Below, in pieces: positions 1-9,410 of a stretch of 64,000 nucleotides of DNA. Made by a program: the position numbers and the translations under genes. The DNA is from JBPOFY01 sp051252415. Its GTDB lineage: Bacteria; Verrucomicrobiota; Verrucomicrobiia; Opitutales; Coraliomargaritaceae. The notes beneath the pieces are model-generated. The model did no database searches, was not told the DNA's origin, and worked only from the letters and a program-made list of their open reading frames with translations. The DNA lies in contig JBPOGA010000004.1 of assembly GCA_051252415.1 (NCBI GenBank), forward strand, positions 62,001 to 126,000, in the 5' to 3' direction. Each line of letters begins with the position of its first letter. Positions within the stretch are counted from its first letter, which is position 1.

Positions 1-2723
1 GTGAGGCGTGTCGAATCTAGTATGCTTTCGCCGTCGACCTTCTTTAAATATTGTCGACTGTTTGGGAGTCGCATGCCGCTTACTAGTGAGGCGCCAGACT
101 GTGGGATCGTGCTGAGATAGTATTGATCCCAAGTGGATGCGTTCATTAGGTAGGAAATATCATACAAGTCGTCATTGGTCGCGTCTTGGGTCAAGTTACG
201 GTTAAAGCGTGGTGGAGCTTGAGCATTTCCAAATGCATAGGTCGGTTGCCATCCATAGACAGACAAATTGGCGTGTTGGAAGCTGCCTAATGAAATCGGG
301 CCGTAGGGACTCGTCGGATAGTCGAAGAATGGATAAACGCTTCCTTGGACCTGTGATTGGTGCCAGCCTCCGAGGCGGTCTGTGGAAAGGTTTCCATAAA
401 GGTTATCGGTGGTTTCCCACGTATTAAAAAAGTTTGCGATACTGCGGAAGGAAAAGGTGTTTAGCCATGAACTAGCTTCTATCGTTCCAGGAGTCTGAGC
501 CCAGTCAGCTGACGTTGAAAAACTCTCTTGATTGCGAATGTTCCAATAGGCGAGAACAGCGTGCGGTTGCCCTGCTTTTGGTGGTAGGTTCATATTGTTA
601 CCTCCCGCAAAGACGTCAAAATTACTGGACAACATCGACGTGCCCAAATTAATCAGTGGGTTTTTGTCTGCGAATGACCCAACCGTGTCAGTGTCGTAAC
701 GATTGCCAGCTTGATATCCACGGAGTGGGTATGTCGGTCTTTTCCAGTTTCCCCATCTGTGGTTCTTCTGTCCTTTAGTTATCGCGTGAAGCAACAACGG
801 TTGGTCATTTTGAAATGCATAAAGGTTGATATGCATTGCAAGGTCCTCCTCTGAGTTGGCATCGGAGTTAGTAATATCTGACTTAAAGTTGGTTTGTGAA
901 TAGAACGAATCGTAAATGTCTAATTGAGCATTACGATGGTTCGGATTGTTTCCTGGATCCTCAAAAGTGCCCACTGAAGGGCTCACCACGTAAAAGAAAG
1001 ATTCATCCAAAGAGGCTTCATTGAATAACAAGTTAAGGTCTTCGTCATCAGTGTAGTTGTTTAGGATATTAGTATCGGCATCAGAGTTTAAGTTATACTC
1101 GACTCCCGCGATGGCTCCAGATTCTGGCGGTTTTGAGTAAAAGATAAGTGATTCCCCGGGTTCGAAGGCCTGATCCTTGATCACAAAGGTGAAGAATCGT
1201 TTGTTGCCTTGATACTGAATATTCTCGTTGGTGGCAGGTATGTGCTCTGGAAGTGGCTCTTGACCACTGTATGCTTCCCAAGAATGGAACTCAGGCTCGA
1301 TTCCAACGAAGCTGGCTATGTTTGTGCCTTGATAACCATCTACCCGCATCCACCACTTAAACTGGTAACCAATTTGAACAATGTAGTCTTGAGCTTCCAG
1401 CGGCACATTATGCGGATTCATTAGCTGAATCTGGGGCATGAAAATATACACCGGCTGAAATGTTCTTGGACCTATTATTTTGTAGCTATGTTTCATGGCC
1501 ACGGCTCCTTGAGTGATGACTGGGTGGAGGCCGTGCTCATACTGCGGGTTTATGGATTCTTCGGCGTAGTTTGGTGCAACGACCGCTTGAGCTGCTGTAT
1601 TATCGTTAACCATGGTCGCCCACTGTTTAAGTAGGTCGAAGGTCGGTTCCTTAAATTTCCGGGAGCCCGGAGCTGCTCCTGAGGAAATGTCGAAACGAGC
1701 GTCGATCATTGGTTGCTGGTCCAGCCCAGTATAGCTACCGGCCAAGAAAGCGGTAAGATCTTTTTTCAGCCGACCATTAACGACATCGACTGGTAATGAC
1801 TGTGAGTAGGGCGTGAATTTATCCCAATTCAAGGCACTCCATTTCGCCCAATCTGTGTTTCCTGAACTGATGGCGAGCGAATCGAGCCCAGTGGGTGCGA
1901 GGACTTTATCGAGATCATTTAGGTTGTCGTTGTAGCCTGGTAACCATGTCGTAAAATTGGTGCCCTGAGTCACTAGGTAATTCGATCGCTTTTGTGCTTC
2001 AGCATCGATCTCTGTTCCGCTCAGAACATCGTCTCCCATTTCAGAGGCACGAGTGTTCACTCGTGCTTTCATACTTTCATCGCCCACCCACCATGCATAG
2101 CGGCCTGATGGTATTGCCTGATTTTTGCCATAGACTTCAACGAGCTCTGCTTGAGCTTTGCTCAATGAGGTGGCTGGGAGGCTCTCAATTAGACTGAGAT
2201 CTGGTAAGCTAGTCGCGGCATCGTCGATAAACTGAGCAAGGGTCACGGCATCATCATTATTCAATGCTGCAGCGGGATCGAGGGTCGACCCTCTCTTCTC
2301 AGAGACCAACCATTTAACCTCAGCTAAACTCCAATCTCGCAGTGCCTTTGGATTCAGTAAGCTGTTGTCAACATTGTTAGGATCGACTGTCGGATATACG
2401 CCTAGCCAATGCGTGTGCTCAACGCCGTCAATCTCGGCCGTTGACGGATCGCTATCCAATATCGAGGCATTGGCCGACACGCGCGCATCGGGCCCCATCG
2501 CGGCTTGGAGTTCACCAATCGCGACCTGTAGCCCCAACTGCGCATTCAGACGCGCCTCCATCTTGCGTTTACTTATGTTCGCACTTTCGCTTTCTACCTG
2601 AACCAGTGTCGTTATGCTCACTAGAAGTAAGAGCACAAATGCCATTAACGATAATGCAATGACGAGCGCGAAACCGCGATTTTTATTAGGGCTAATTTTT
2701 CGATTAGTTAAAAATAGGGACAT
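1..2723 (-). CDS. Verru_Chthon cassette protein A-like surface/pilus-associated protein (partial, C-terminus off the left edge)
   Basis: The minus-strand frame opens with ATG at 2723 and stays open to base 1, giving about 907 codons without a stop; I spot-checked the frame along its length. The N-terminus is basic (NRKISPNKNRG) and followed by a single hydrophobic segment (FALVIALSLMAFVLLLLVSI) and then a Glu-containing stretch, the layout of PilX/prepilin-like N-termini. This architecture, the great length and the lineage match what I know of Verru_Chthon cassette protein A, the large member of a pseudopilin-like gene cassette in Verrucomicrobia. Such cassettes normally have other small pseudopilin-like genes beside them; these would lie left of the window. 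The exact function is unknown. The family call rests on N-terminal pattern and size, not on a search. Confidence 0.7.
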   Translation of the reverse strand, partial: MSLFLTNRKISPNKNRGFALVIALSLMAFVLLLLVSITTLVQVESESANISKRKMEARLNAQLGLQVAIGELQAAMGPDARVSANASILDSDPSTAEIDGVEHTHWLGVYPTVDPNNVDNSLLNPKALRDWSLAEVKWLVSEKRGSTLDPAAALNNDDAVTLAQFIDDAATSLPDLSLIESLPATSLSKAQAELVEVYGKNQAIPSGRYAWWVGDESMKARVNTRASEMGDDVLSGTEIDAEAQKRSNYLVTQGTNFTTWLPGYNDNLNDLDKVLAPTGLDSLAISSGNTDWAKWSALNWDKFTPYSQSLPVDVVNGRLKKDLTAFLAGSYTGLDQQPMIDARFDISSGAAPGSRKFKEPTFDLLKQWATMVNDNTAAQAVVAPNYAEESINPQYEHGLHPVITQGAVAMKHSYKIIGPRTFQPVYIFMPQIQLMNPHNVPLEAQDYIVQIGYQFKWWMRVDGYQGTNIASFVGIEPEFHSWEAYSGQEPLPEHIPATNENIQYQGNKRFFTFVIKDQAFEPGESLIFYSKPPESGAIAGVEYNLNSDADTNILNNYTDDEDLNLLFNEASLDESFFYVVSPSVGTFEDPGNNPNHRNAQLDIYDSFYSQTNFKSDITNSDANSEEDLAMHINLYAFQNDQPLLLHAITKGQKNHRWGNWKRPTYPLRGYQAGNRYDTDTVGSFADKNPLINLGTSMLSSNFDVFAGGNNMNLPPKAGQPHAVLAYWNIRNQESFSTSADWAQTPGTIEASSWLNTFSFRSIANFFNTWETTDNLYGNLSTDRLGGWHQSQVQGSVYPFFDYPTSPYGPISLGSFQHANLSVYGWQPTYAFGNAQAPPRFNRNLTQDATNDDLYDISYLMNASTWDQYYLSTIPQSGASLVSGMRLPNSRQYLKKVDGESILDSTRL

Positions 2724-3094
2724 TAGATTGTGTGTGTATTGCCGAACAAACGAAAAAGATAGATGAAATATAGGGGTGGTTTTTCGCTTCCCGTTTAGCC
2801 TAATCCGAGTAGCAGATATTAGTAATTATATTACTTAAAAAGCGAGTTTCTAATAAGTGCAGGTATTCGTTTGTTCGATAGGGGTCAATTTATGCATGTA
2901 AGTGGCTCAGAATGAGAACTATTTTGGCCATATTATGTATAAACACCAGTTTACTTCAAATCTTACAGATTTTGAATTTTTCTACCAGATTTTTGCTTTT
3001 CACAGATTTCGCAGCTATTGGCGCTAGCGGGTCGATCGGTGCGGCAGAATATTCGCCAGCTTTTCGTTAGGCGTTCGCCGGGCGCATTTTGTGT
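2724..3094. other. AT-rich intergenic region
   Basis: This 371-base gap lies between the minus-strand lipoprotein-like gene and the cassette protein gene, both transcribed leftward. It must contain the promoter of the cassette protein, and probably the end of the upstream operon. I see AT-rich sequence but no convincing hairpin followed by a T-tract, and no ORF worth calling. Confidence 0.5.
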
Positions 3095-3454
3095 TTATTT
3101 GTAAGTTCGGATGAATCCATTTAGTTGAATTTCTCCGTTTCCTCTTATGAATAAGTTCCCGATTGAATGATCGATTACTTCACTTCCAACGTGTAATTCA
3201 CTGCCCGTCCAGTAAACACTGATGTTACCATCTAGTATGTATATTTGTGCATCATCTAATACTGCTTGTAAGTGCTCATTTACTTCTGTTTGGGCTCTCT
3301 CTATTTCTATCTTATTAACATTTAGATAAGTCCAAATACGCTGTTCCTTATTTGGTGTCGAGAAACGCGTATGTGGCGGGGTAGTTGTTCTACAGGAAGC
3401 ACATGCGAGTGAGAGTATTATGATACAGGATGGCAGTATGCGTTCAGGCCGCAT
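3095..3454 (-). CDS. Small secreted or lipoprotein-like protein of unknown function
   Basis: 119 residues with an N-terminal hydrophobic segment (ILPSCIIILSLACASC) ending in cysteines, which suggests a signal peptide and possibly lipidation, although the lipobox is imperfect. The rest is a short soluble domain rich in beta-type residues that I do not recognise. It starts 6 bases after the stop of the M60-type peptidase gene, so it is almost certainly the last gene of the ExbB/ExbD operon. By position it may be an accessory of the peptidase or of the VWA protein, but that is inference only. Confidence 0.6.
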   Translation of the reverse strand: MRPERILPSCIIILSLACASCRTTTPPHTRFSTPNKEQRIWTYLNVNKIEIERAQTEVNEHLQAVLDDAQIYILDGNISVYWTGSELHVGSEVIDHSIGNLFIRGNGEIQLNGFIRTYK

Positions 3455-3460
3455 ATCAGT

Positions 3461-5437
3461 CTAGCGAGGTCTGCCGTTTGGGTAATAGCTATCAATGAGC
3501 GCTTGGAGTGCGGCTTGTGCGGCTTCACCGTGTGACTCGTTGTATTTCGGTAACCAGACAGAATACCAGCCTTCGCCATAGAGCAGGCTCCTAGGTTTGC
3601 CGAGTCCTTTAGGGAAGACGAGTTTCGTGTGCTGGCGAAAAGCATCATTGTCCATGGGGATGGCTGCTTTGTAATGATTTAATCGATCAAAGATCTCACG
3701 AGAGGGGCTGAGTTTCGCTCGGCGCATTTCGTCGGCTAAGGCCTTTGGGTTCTCTGGCTGAATGCCCCAGAAATGTATCAGTGGTGTGAGGTCGGCATTG
3801 GCAGCTATTGACATCCGTAGTATGCGGTTATCTGTGGGGTCACGGTTGGTTTCATACTCAATGCCTTTCATATAATCTTCATGGACTGACTTCCAGAAGG
3901 CTTCGAGAGCTTCCCAACCAAATAAGTTGGCGATTTCTACATACTTTGCGTATCCGCGGTGCTGATATTTCATCTCGTCGCCAGGGCGATTTGAGTGATT
4001 CATCTGTTTTCCATTTCGGAAGTTTTCGGTGACCATCCACATTGCGGCCACATGCTCTAAGGAGAGTTGCTTCTTGCCGCCGACTGAACTCCCGAAAGCC
4101 GTATCGAGATCGTAGCCAAATTTCTTATTCATAACCGCGACGTGCGGTAGGTTGACGACTGCTTCGACTTCACCTCTGAATTTGGTAAATGACTCAGAAT
4201 GGCCAACTTCATGAAATACGGTCCAGTCTGCATACTCAGGGCCTCTCACCATCCAGTGTTTCGCATTCCCTTTTTCATCCTTGGATGGTTTGTAAGGGTA
4301 GTTGGATTGTGGGTAGCCTGGGAAGTTGGCACTGCCTCGCATGGTAACATCGACCTGCGTATATAATACGGTCTTGGGCCGTATCAGGGGGTGTCCAAAT
4401 AATTCGGAGACGGCATCCATCGCTTTGTCCCAATCTTCCATGAGCTTCGCTGGGTCGTCGAGTGCGTAGATCCAATTCGTTGGCACTTGCATCATGAACT
4501 TTTCAGATTCGAAGTCAGCCCAAGGGCCGAGGTGTTTGCGCTCGATTTCTTGCCACTCACGGAGCGATGTCTTATGGAAACTTTTCGCAGAGAAGAAAGG
4601 AGAACGCACTGCGTTTTTGATATGAACTGTGACGATTCCGGCATTCGCTAGATAGGGCACCTCAATATAAATTCCACCACCGAGTGGGTTCGCTATCCAT
4701 GTTTTTTCTTCTGTAATGGGATAGACTAAAGAGACGCGGTCTAGGCGTTTGATGATGGGTTTCTTTTTGAGATCCCAAGACTGTGCGCCGACGCGAATAC
4801 TGTAACCTTGATCAACCATCGAGGCGGGCACGTGGACTTCGACGATACTGCCTGGTGCGAGATAGCAACCAGTGGGACGTCTAGCAGGATTTTCATTGCC
4901 TGAGACAGGCTTACCCCATGCTTCGTGCTGGGAGGCGTTGATGCGAACTGGATGGGTGACAGATGAGTCTTCAGGAGGTGCGACTTTTCCAGGGAAGTAG
5001 GTCGAGGTTTCGAACTTGGCATCTTGAAATGTGCGCCAGTATTTTCGGATGTTTTGTGGTGTGTAAGCGTAGTCGAGTAGTCCTTGTTGGAGTGCGAAGA
5101 AAGCGTAATCGATTTCAAGGCCCGACTTGGTCTTACGTGGCATCCCGTTTTGAGTCGCCTTGCTTATGAATAACGGACCGCGTTTTTTTTCGTAAAGCTC
5201 GACGACTTCTAGGCTTTCGATGATTAGAGATTCATCCGTCTCCAATAAATGGAGGTTTTTCTCAAGTAGCTCTGTTTCTGTAATAAGCTCTTCTGCGTTT
5301 AAAATGCTTTGGCCTTTTAAGTGCTTGCGAAAGTTATCGAGGCTCTCTTTCAATGTGCTGCTTTCGGCCACATGACCGAAGGCAGCACTCAAAATAACTA
5401 TAAGTAGGGCTAGGTTGATGAAGGGGTTTCTATACAT
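3461..5437 (-). CDS. Secreted M60-type (enhancin/mucin-degrading) metallopeptidase
   Basis: 658 residues with an N-terminal signal peptide (INLALLIVILSAAFGHVA). A zinc-peptidase motif HEVGH lies at about residues 408-412, followed by SESFTKFRGEVEAV, which supplies a downstream Glu at the distance used by the gluzincin-type M60 family (HEXXH, then E). Upstream, a beta-rich domain (about 190-280) and the segment around residue 370 (VLYTQVDVTMRGSANFPGYPQ) also look like M60 proteins, and the downstream helical part (EALEAFWKSVHEDY, LIHFWGI) fits the family's C-terminal half. M60 enzymes cleave glycoproteins such as mucins. Here the gene follows the VWA protein gene in an ExbB/ExbD operon, so the enzyme probably acts in the periplasm or at the surface on a glycoprotein or peptidoglycan-linked substrate; the substrate is unknown. 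Confidence 0.75.
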   Translation of the reverse strand: MYRNPFINLALLIVILSAAFGHVAESSTLKESLDNFRKHLKGQSILNAEELITETELLEKNLHLLETDESLIIESLEVVELYEKKRGPLFISKATQNGMPRKTKSGLEIDYAFFALQQGLLDYAYTPQNIRKYWRTFQDAKFETSTYFPGKVAPPEDSSVTHPVRINASQHEAWGKPVSGNENPARRPTGCYLAPGSIVEVHVPASMVDQGYSIRVGAQSWDLKKKPIIKRLDRVSLVYPITEEKTWIANPLGGGIYIEVPYLANAGIVTVHIKNAVRSPFFSAKSFHKTSLREWQEIERKHLGPWADFESEKFMMQVPTNWIYALDDPAKLMEDWDKAMDAVSELFGHPLIRPKTVLYTQVDVTMRGSANFPGYPQSNYPYKPSKDEKGNAKHWMVRGPEYADWTVFHEVGHSESFTKFRGEVEAVVNLPHVAVMNKKFGYDLDTAFGSSVGGKKQLSLEHVAAMWMVTENFRNGKQMNHSNRPGDEMKYQHRGYAKYVEIANLFGWEALEAFWKSVHEDYMKGIEYETNRDPTDNRILRMSIAANADLTPLIHFWGIQPENPKALADEMRRAKLSPSREIFDRLNHYKAAIPMDNDAFRQHTKLVFPKGLGKPRSLLYGEGWYSVWLPKYNESHGEAAQAALQALIDSYYPNGRPR

Positions 5438-5482
5438 AGTGTTGGCCCTGTTTTTCGAGTTAACCCCCCTCGTTATTTATGT

Positions 5483-6631
5483 CTATTCGGTGCCTGCATC
5501 ACTCAAGTCGAATTTCACTGGATACTTATTAGCGTCGACAGAATCGACTTCCTTCATCGCGTTGAAATCGCTCTTTCCAGGCATGTCTACTTTGCCTGGG
5601 CCATATTGTTTAATATATTGTTCAGGAGTCATGAATGAGGCTTTGCCTTTAGTAAGCGTTGCAATTTCCTGAAGATGGCTACTGCTTGGAATGCCTAGAC
5701 CGACAGTGTGTATCACAGGTATTGGTTTACCGGCCGCCTTCAATTGATTGACCATCTTTTTGACTTGATCGATGCCACGAGATTTCGGGCAGTTACCATC
5801 AGTCATGAAGAAAATCGTATCAGGGACAGGATCTAGTGTCATTGCCATGAAGATGGGCACGTCGTATATAGTGCCAGTAATCAGAGAGGTGTCTTCTGCG
5901 ATTCGTTTATATCGGCTACGGATTGCGCTTGAAGATGTTTCATAACGGATTTTCGGCAACCGTGACATGCTTTTGGGGCGAAATGAGTTATAATCATTTC
6001 CAGTTTTCACCCAATTGCTCAAGCCACTGCCCGCATCTTTGTTCGCAGCCCATGCGGGGCCTGCGAAGAAAATTGCGGCGAAATTCAAACCGTCAGGCAA
6101 TTCATCAAATACCCGCATCGCTTCACGGCGCAGAATGGTTTCTTTCGGGCCATTCATGGAAGCTGAGTAATCGATCACGAAGGCTACATTCTGGCCGCCG
6201 CCTTTAGCTCCGAAGAATTCAATGTCGATATCCAGTGCGAATCCATTGCCGTCTCCAAATCCACCGCCAAAGCCTTTGCCCACGCCTTCACCACTGCCCA
6301 CTCCGCGCACTTTTGAATCGCTGCGAGGGGAGGAGACAGTCAAATCAATATCGTCCAAGCTTAAGTCGGATTGGATATTTGCAACAATCGGAATTGGCAT
6401 GGGTGACGAAGATTGCTTCTGCGATTTCTCCATCTTGATTTTATACTCCTTCTTTCTGGGCTCAATGCCTTGCGGAATCGGGGGCGCCACAAGTTCCGGT
6501 TCAGGAGGATTGTATTTCTCGAATATGACATAGCTGCCATAAAACACTCCGATTAAGAAGTGGATGAGAAGGCTGATGGATAAAACCGCTAGGAGGCGTT
6601 TTCCGCTTAAGAATTTTAAGAGCTTACTCAT
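5483..6631 (-). CDS. TonB-like anchored protein with a von Willebrand factor A domain
   Basis: 382 residues. The N-terminus looks like TonB: a short cytoplasmic stretch, one transmembrane segment (LLAVLSISLLIHFLIGVFYG) and a proline-rich periplasmic stretch (NPPEPELVAPPIPQ). After a glycine-rich linker (about 110-135) comes a VWA domain beginning near residue 145, with a MIDAS-type DYSAS sequence at about 153 and MTDG at about 275. No TonB C-terminal domain is visible. The gene follows two exbD genes by 9 bases and precedes the M60-type peptidase gene. It occupies the place of TonB in the operon, so the VWA domain may be the part that receives motion or contacts an outer-membrane or envelope partner. 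That role is inferred from gene order and architecture. Confidence 0.8.
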   Translation of the reverse strand: MSKLLKFLSGKRLLAVLSISLLIHFLIGVFYGSYVIFEKYNPPEPELVAPPIPQGIEPRKKEYKIKMEKSQKQSSSPMPIPIVANIQSDLSLDDIDLTVSSPRSDSKVRGVGSGEGVGKGFGGGFGDGNGFALDIDIEFFGAKGGGQNVAFVIDYSASMNGPKETILRREAMRVFDELPDGLNFAAIFFAGPAWAANKDAGSGLSNWVKTGNDYNSFRPKSMSRLPKIRYETSSSAIRSRYKRIAEDTSLITGTIYDVPIFMAMTLDPVPDTIFFMTDGNCPKSRGIDQVKKMVNQLKAAGKPIPVIHTVGLGIPSSSHLQEIATLTKGKASFMTPEQYIKQYGPGKVDMPGKSDFNAMKEVDSVDANKYPVKFDLSDAGTE

Positions 6632-6640
6632 AGTTATAAA

Positions 6641-7078
6641 CTATTCGGATGAGGCAAAAGTTACAGACGTCACTTTTGAAGCGACGCAGGCGTTAAGCAC
6701 ATTAATAATTGATTGCTGATCAGTATTATCATCAGGATTGACGAGGATAAGCGTTTGGAATCCAGCTCGCTCAGAAGACTCCCTGATTTGCACTAGGATG
6801 CCTGCTAGCTCTGGGAGTTCGTTATTGATTGGTTCACCTGCAGGTGCACCGTTCAACAGAATACTACCGTCTGGCAGTATATCAAGAAGGTGCTCTTCGG
6901 GGAGTGGTGCATCGGCCGCAGCTGGAACACTTGTCGGTAATTTAAAACTGATGTCCGATTCTTGTTTCACAATTGTCGTCGTCACCATGAAGAAAATCAG
7001 GAGGAGGAAGACGACGTCAATCATTGAGGTCAGGTCTACCTTGTCTGAGGATTTTAGATATGTATCAGTGGCTTTCAT
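6641..7078 (-). CDS. exbD: ExbD/TolR-family biopolymer transport protein (second copy)
   Basis: 145 residues with a short cytoplasmic N-terminus, one transmembrane helix (SMIDVVFLLLIFFMVTTTIV) carrying the conserved membrane Asp of ExbD/TolR, and a periplasmic domain (LDILPDGSILLNGAP, LILVNPDDNTDQQSIINVL). ExbD proteins assemble in the ExbB pentamer and couple proton flow to movement of a periplasmic partner. It lies 6 bases downstream of the first exbD. Two non-identical exbD genes in tandem suggest a heteromeric ExbD dimer, which is common in this group of bacteria to my knowledge. Confidence 0.9.
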   Translation of the reverse strand: MKATDTYLKSSDKVDLTSMIDVVFLLLIFFMVTTTIVKQESDISFKLPTSVPAAADAPLPEEHLLDILPDGSILLNGAPAGEPINNELPELAGILVQIRESSERAGFQTLILVNPDDNTDQQSIINVLNACVASKVTSVTFASSE

Positions 7079-7084
7079 CAGTGC

Positions 7085-7492
7085 TTATTTGTCAGTCTGG
7101 TAAGTGGTGAATATGATATTCACCGCGCCGACTTCGGCACAGGCGGCCATCAGGTCACGTGTGTCTGAGTAAGCAGTTGCGGCATCTATACGTAAGAGTA
7201 GTTGCATGCTAGGATTACCGCCAAGCGCATCGGTTAGATAGCCCTTTAACTCTTCAAGGGATACTTCAACACCCTCGTAGTAGACGGACCCATCACTCAA
7301 TAGAGAGGCGGTTTCGCGATTTTCCTGAGTCTCAGCGATGATTGAATTGGTGGCAATCGGCGCTTCGATTTCCACCCGCTTCGCTGTCACCACACTGGCG
7401 ACCGTCATGAAGAAGACGATCAGCAGGAAGACGATGTCGATCATTGGAGTGAGATCGGGCTCGTCGTCAGTCTGTTCTAGTTCCCATTTCAT
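7085..7492 (-). CDS. exbD: ExbD/TolR-family biopolymer transport protein (first copy)
   Basis: 135 residues. The N-terminus has the typical DLTPMID sequence, with the proton-carrying Asp at the start of the transmembrane helix (IDIVFLLIVFFMTVASVV). The periplasmic part (SLLSDGSVYYEGVEVSLEEL, LLLRIDAATAYSDTRDLM) follows the ExbD fold pattern. The gene starts 18 bases after exbB. It is the partner of the ExbB-type protein and of the second ExbD, forming the energy-transducing inner-membrane complex of this operon. Confidence 0.92.
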   Translation of the reverse strand: MKWELEQTDDEPDLTPMIDIVFLLIVFFMTVASVVTAKRVEIEAPIATNSIIAETQENRETASLLSDGSVYYEGVEVSLEELKGYLTDALGGNPSMQLLLRIDAATAYSDTRDLMAACAEVGAVNIIFTTYQTDK

Positions 7493-7510
7493 AGTATGAG
7501 GGACAGGGGA

Positions 7511-8278
7511 TTAAGCTTGGTTTGCATTACTTGCTTTGCGAAGTGTGCGCCCGAGGACATGGGATACTTCTGAGGCAATTTTCCCGTATTTATTTTTGAA
7601 AAAGAAATATGCGATCAATGCTGGAATCGCGACAGTAAGACCACTTGCAGTGGTGATCAGTGCTTCAGAAATATTATCAGCAAGTAATTCGGGCTTACCC
7701 ATGCCCTGGTCAGCGATGGTTTGGAAGGCTTTCACCATGCCGCTAACAGTTCCGAGAAGACCTACCATCGGAGCCACTGATGCAATCACTTGTAGGTAGT
7801 TGATGAATACAAATGGTTTTGCAAGTTCGACGGAGGCTGCTTCATCAAAGGCTTTGTCGATTTTATCTTCGTCGAATATTCCAGTTTCAGTTGTTTCAAG
7901 ACCGTTGTGTAGAATGTTTAGCACTGGGCTTTTATATGTCTCACAGATCTCCATTGCTTTGGGGTAGTCCTTAGCTTTCAGGGCTGGCATGATCTCGTCG
8001 TCTATCACTCCGCGGTTGATGATGTGCCCGCTGCGGATCGTCATTGCATTGTAGAGCACCAGACCAAACGTCGCTACCGAGAAGGCCAAGAGGGGATACA
8101 TGGCAAGACCGCCCTTTTTAAAAGAACCGAGCAGGGTATCGTCATCGGCGCTTTCAGTTGTCTCTGCGCTTGCTGTTGGTTGAGCGGCGTCTTGCGCTGT
8201 AAGAATCAGCGAACTGAGAAGGCAGCAGCCCGTGAACACAAATAGGCGGACGTAGAAGGAGGATGATTTATATTTCAT
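7511..8278 (-). CDS. exbB: ExbB/TolQ/MotA-family proton channel protein
   Basis: 255 residues. A hydrophobic N-terminal segment (LFVFTGCCLLSSLILTAQ) resembles a signal sequence or extra helix and is followed by a periplasmic stretch rich in Ala, Glu and Thr. Three further membrane segments follow (about 60-80, 145-170, 200-225), including the family signature VAPMVGLLGTVSGMV and a late helix SGLTVAIPALIAYFFF. ExbB pentamers form the proton-driven motor with ExbD. The extended N-terminus is a known variant of ExbB. The gene sits between a TPR protein gene and two exbD genes, so the complex probably serves the system encoded by this operon rather than generic TonB transport. Confidence 0.92.
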   Translation of the reverse strand: MKYKSSSFYVRLFVFTGCCLLSSLILTAQDAAQPTASAETTESADDDTLLGSFKKGGLAMYPLLAFSVATFGLVLYNAMTIRSGHIINRGVIDDEIMPALKAKDYPKAMEICETYKSPVLNILHNGLETTETGIFDEDKIDKAFDEAASVELAKPFVFINYLQVIASVAPMVGLLGTVSGMVKAFQTIADQGMGKPELLADNISEALITTASGLTVAIPALIAYFFFKNKYGKIASEVSHVLGRTLRKASNANQA

Positions 8279-8300
8279 GATTCAGTATGTATTGAGTGGG

Positions 8301-9410
8301 TTATTTAGCTAATTCTTTTTGTGCGGCAGCTGCCCAAGAGGATGTTGGGAAGAAGCGTATCGTTTCTGTGTAAACTGATTTCGAGATGTCGGCCATGTCG
8401 ACGCTTTGATAGGCTTGAGCCGAACGAAACATAAGCTCTGGCGTCCATGCTTCCACAGGCGTAGCGAAAGCGATTCCCTGACTGATCGCTCGCATGGCTT
8501 CCTTGTCTTGATCTCGTTTAGAATAGTAGATGCCTAATACGAGCTGCTGTAGTGGGTAGTTTGGGCTGCCTGGACTGATTGTTTCGACCTCTTGGGGGAA
8601 GTCATGGTCTTTAATGAAATCGCCTTCTTTGAGGCCACAGTAGTAAGACCAATGTATGGCAGAATTATTTTCGATCGCAGAGTTTTTCGCTAGCTGCTGA
8701 TAAATGTTTCTAGAATCTACAAAATTCTCCTGATTGCGTAGCAGGTGGGCCAAGTCAAAAATTAGATCAGTATTTGAAAGATCCATACGCTCGATCGCAA
8801 TTTTACCTATGATTTTGGTCGCTTCATCGACGGCGCCGGCTTCAACGAACTCTTTGGCTAGATTAATGGTGTGCGCTTCAAAGTCGGGACCTAGTTCTGA
8901 TATTTCGAGTTGATTGATTAGGAACGCAGCTTCCTCTAATTGCTTTAGTTGTATGAGTCCATCAGCGAGCTTACTGACAACCTCAATAAAGGAACTGTTC
9001 TCTGTCGGCACTTGAAGGAAACGCACCATCGGATATGCGGTTTCTCTAATCAGGTTCAGATGCTGTAGGTTGAAACTTTCTTTGCCGATTAGACCGATCG
9101 CGCTGTTATAACCTTCGGCTGTTTGGTGGGTAAACCAGATATCACCTAGCGTGTCTAATGGCATGGAGGCCTCGCCAGCTTGTTGACCGACTTGAAACGA
9201 TAGCTGACCATCGCGCACAGCGACAAGGCTGACCGTGCTGACGGCATTGCCGTTTTTCCAGCTGACAGTGAGGGGGCCCTCAATCCACTTTTCGGCCTGC
9301 TGCTTCCAGTTGCTGTTAGTTTGAGCGACAAGGGGTGTGCTTGCCGCATATGCCACACATAGCGCTAAGGCTAGGGCTTGAAGAAATGTATGCTTATAGA
9401 AGTTTTTCAT
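8301..9410 (-). CDS. Secreted tetratricopeptide-type protein, operon partner of ExbB
   Basis: I place the start at ATG 9410 (MKNFYKHTFLQALALALCVAYAA), which gives a clean signal peptide; the frame is open further upstream, but that part lies inside the preceding gene. About 369 residues. After a small beta-rich region (WKNGNAVSTVSLVAVRDGQLSFQVG) come helical pairs spaced like TPR units (LADGLIQLKQLEEAAFLI, LAKEFVEAGAVDEATKII, IYQQLAKNSAIENNS, RSAQAYQSVDMADISKSV). It overlaps the upstream TPR gene by 17 bases, indicating translational coupling. It probably works in the periplasm as a scaffold for the ExbBD-VWA complex; this is inferred from the signal peptide and context. Confidence 0.75.
   Translation of the reverse strand: MKNFYKHTFLQALALALCVAYAASTPLVAQTNSNWKQQAEKWIEGPLTVSWKNGNAVSTVSLVAVRDGQLSFQVGQQAGEASMPLDTLGDIWFTHQTAEGYNSAIGLIGKESFNLQHLNLIRETAYPMVRFLQVPTENSSFIEVVSKLADGLIQLKQLEEAAFLINQLEISELGPDFEAHTINLAKEFVEAGAVDEATKIIGKIAIERMDLSNTDLIFDLAHLLRNQENFVDSRNIYQQLAKNSAIENNSAIHWSYYCGLKEGDFIKDHDFPQEVETISPGSPNYPLQQLVLGIYYSKRDQDKEAMRAISQGIAFATPVEAWTPELMFRSAQAYQSVDMADISKSVYTETIRFFPTSSWAAAAQKELAK

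Noticed and set aside
2365..2662. Plus-strand open frames in the left-edge region
   Set aside because: They are antisense to the long cassette protein frame, whose N-terminal hydrophobic segment and length are convincing.
3061..3094. Hairpin-like GGCGTTCGCC as terminator of the ExbB/ExbD operon
   Set aside because: The stem is four pairs with a two-base loop and no T-tract follows on the minus strand.
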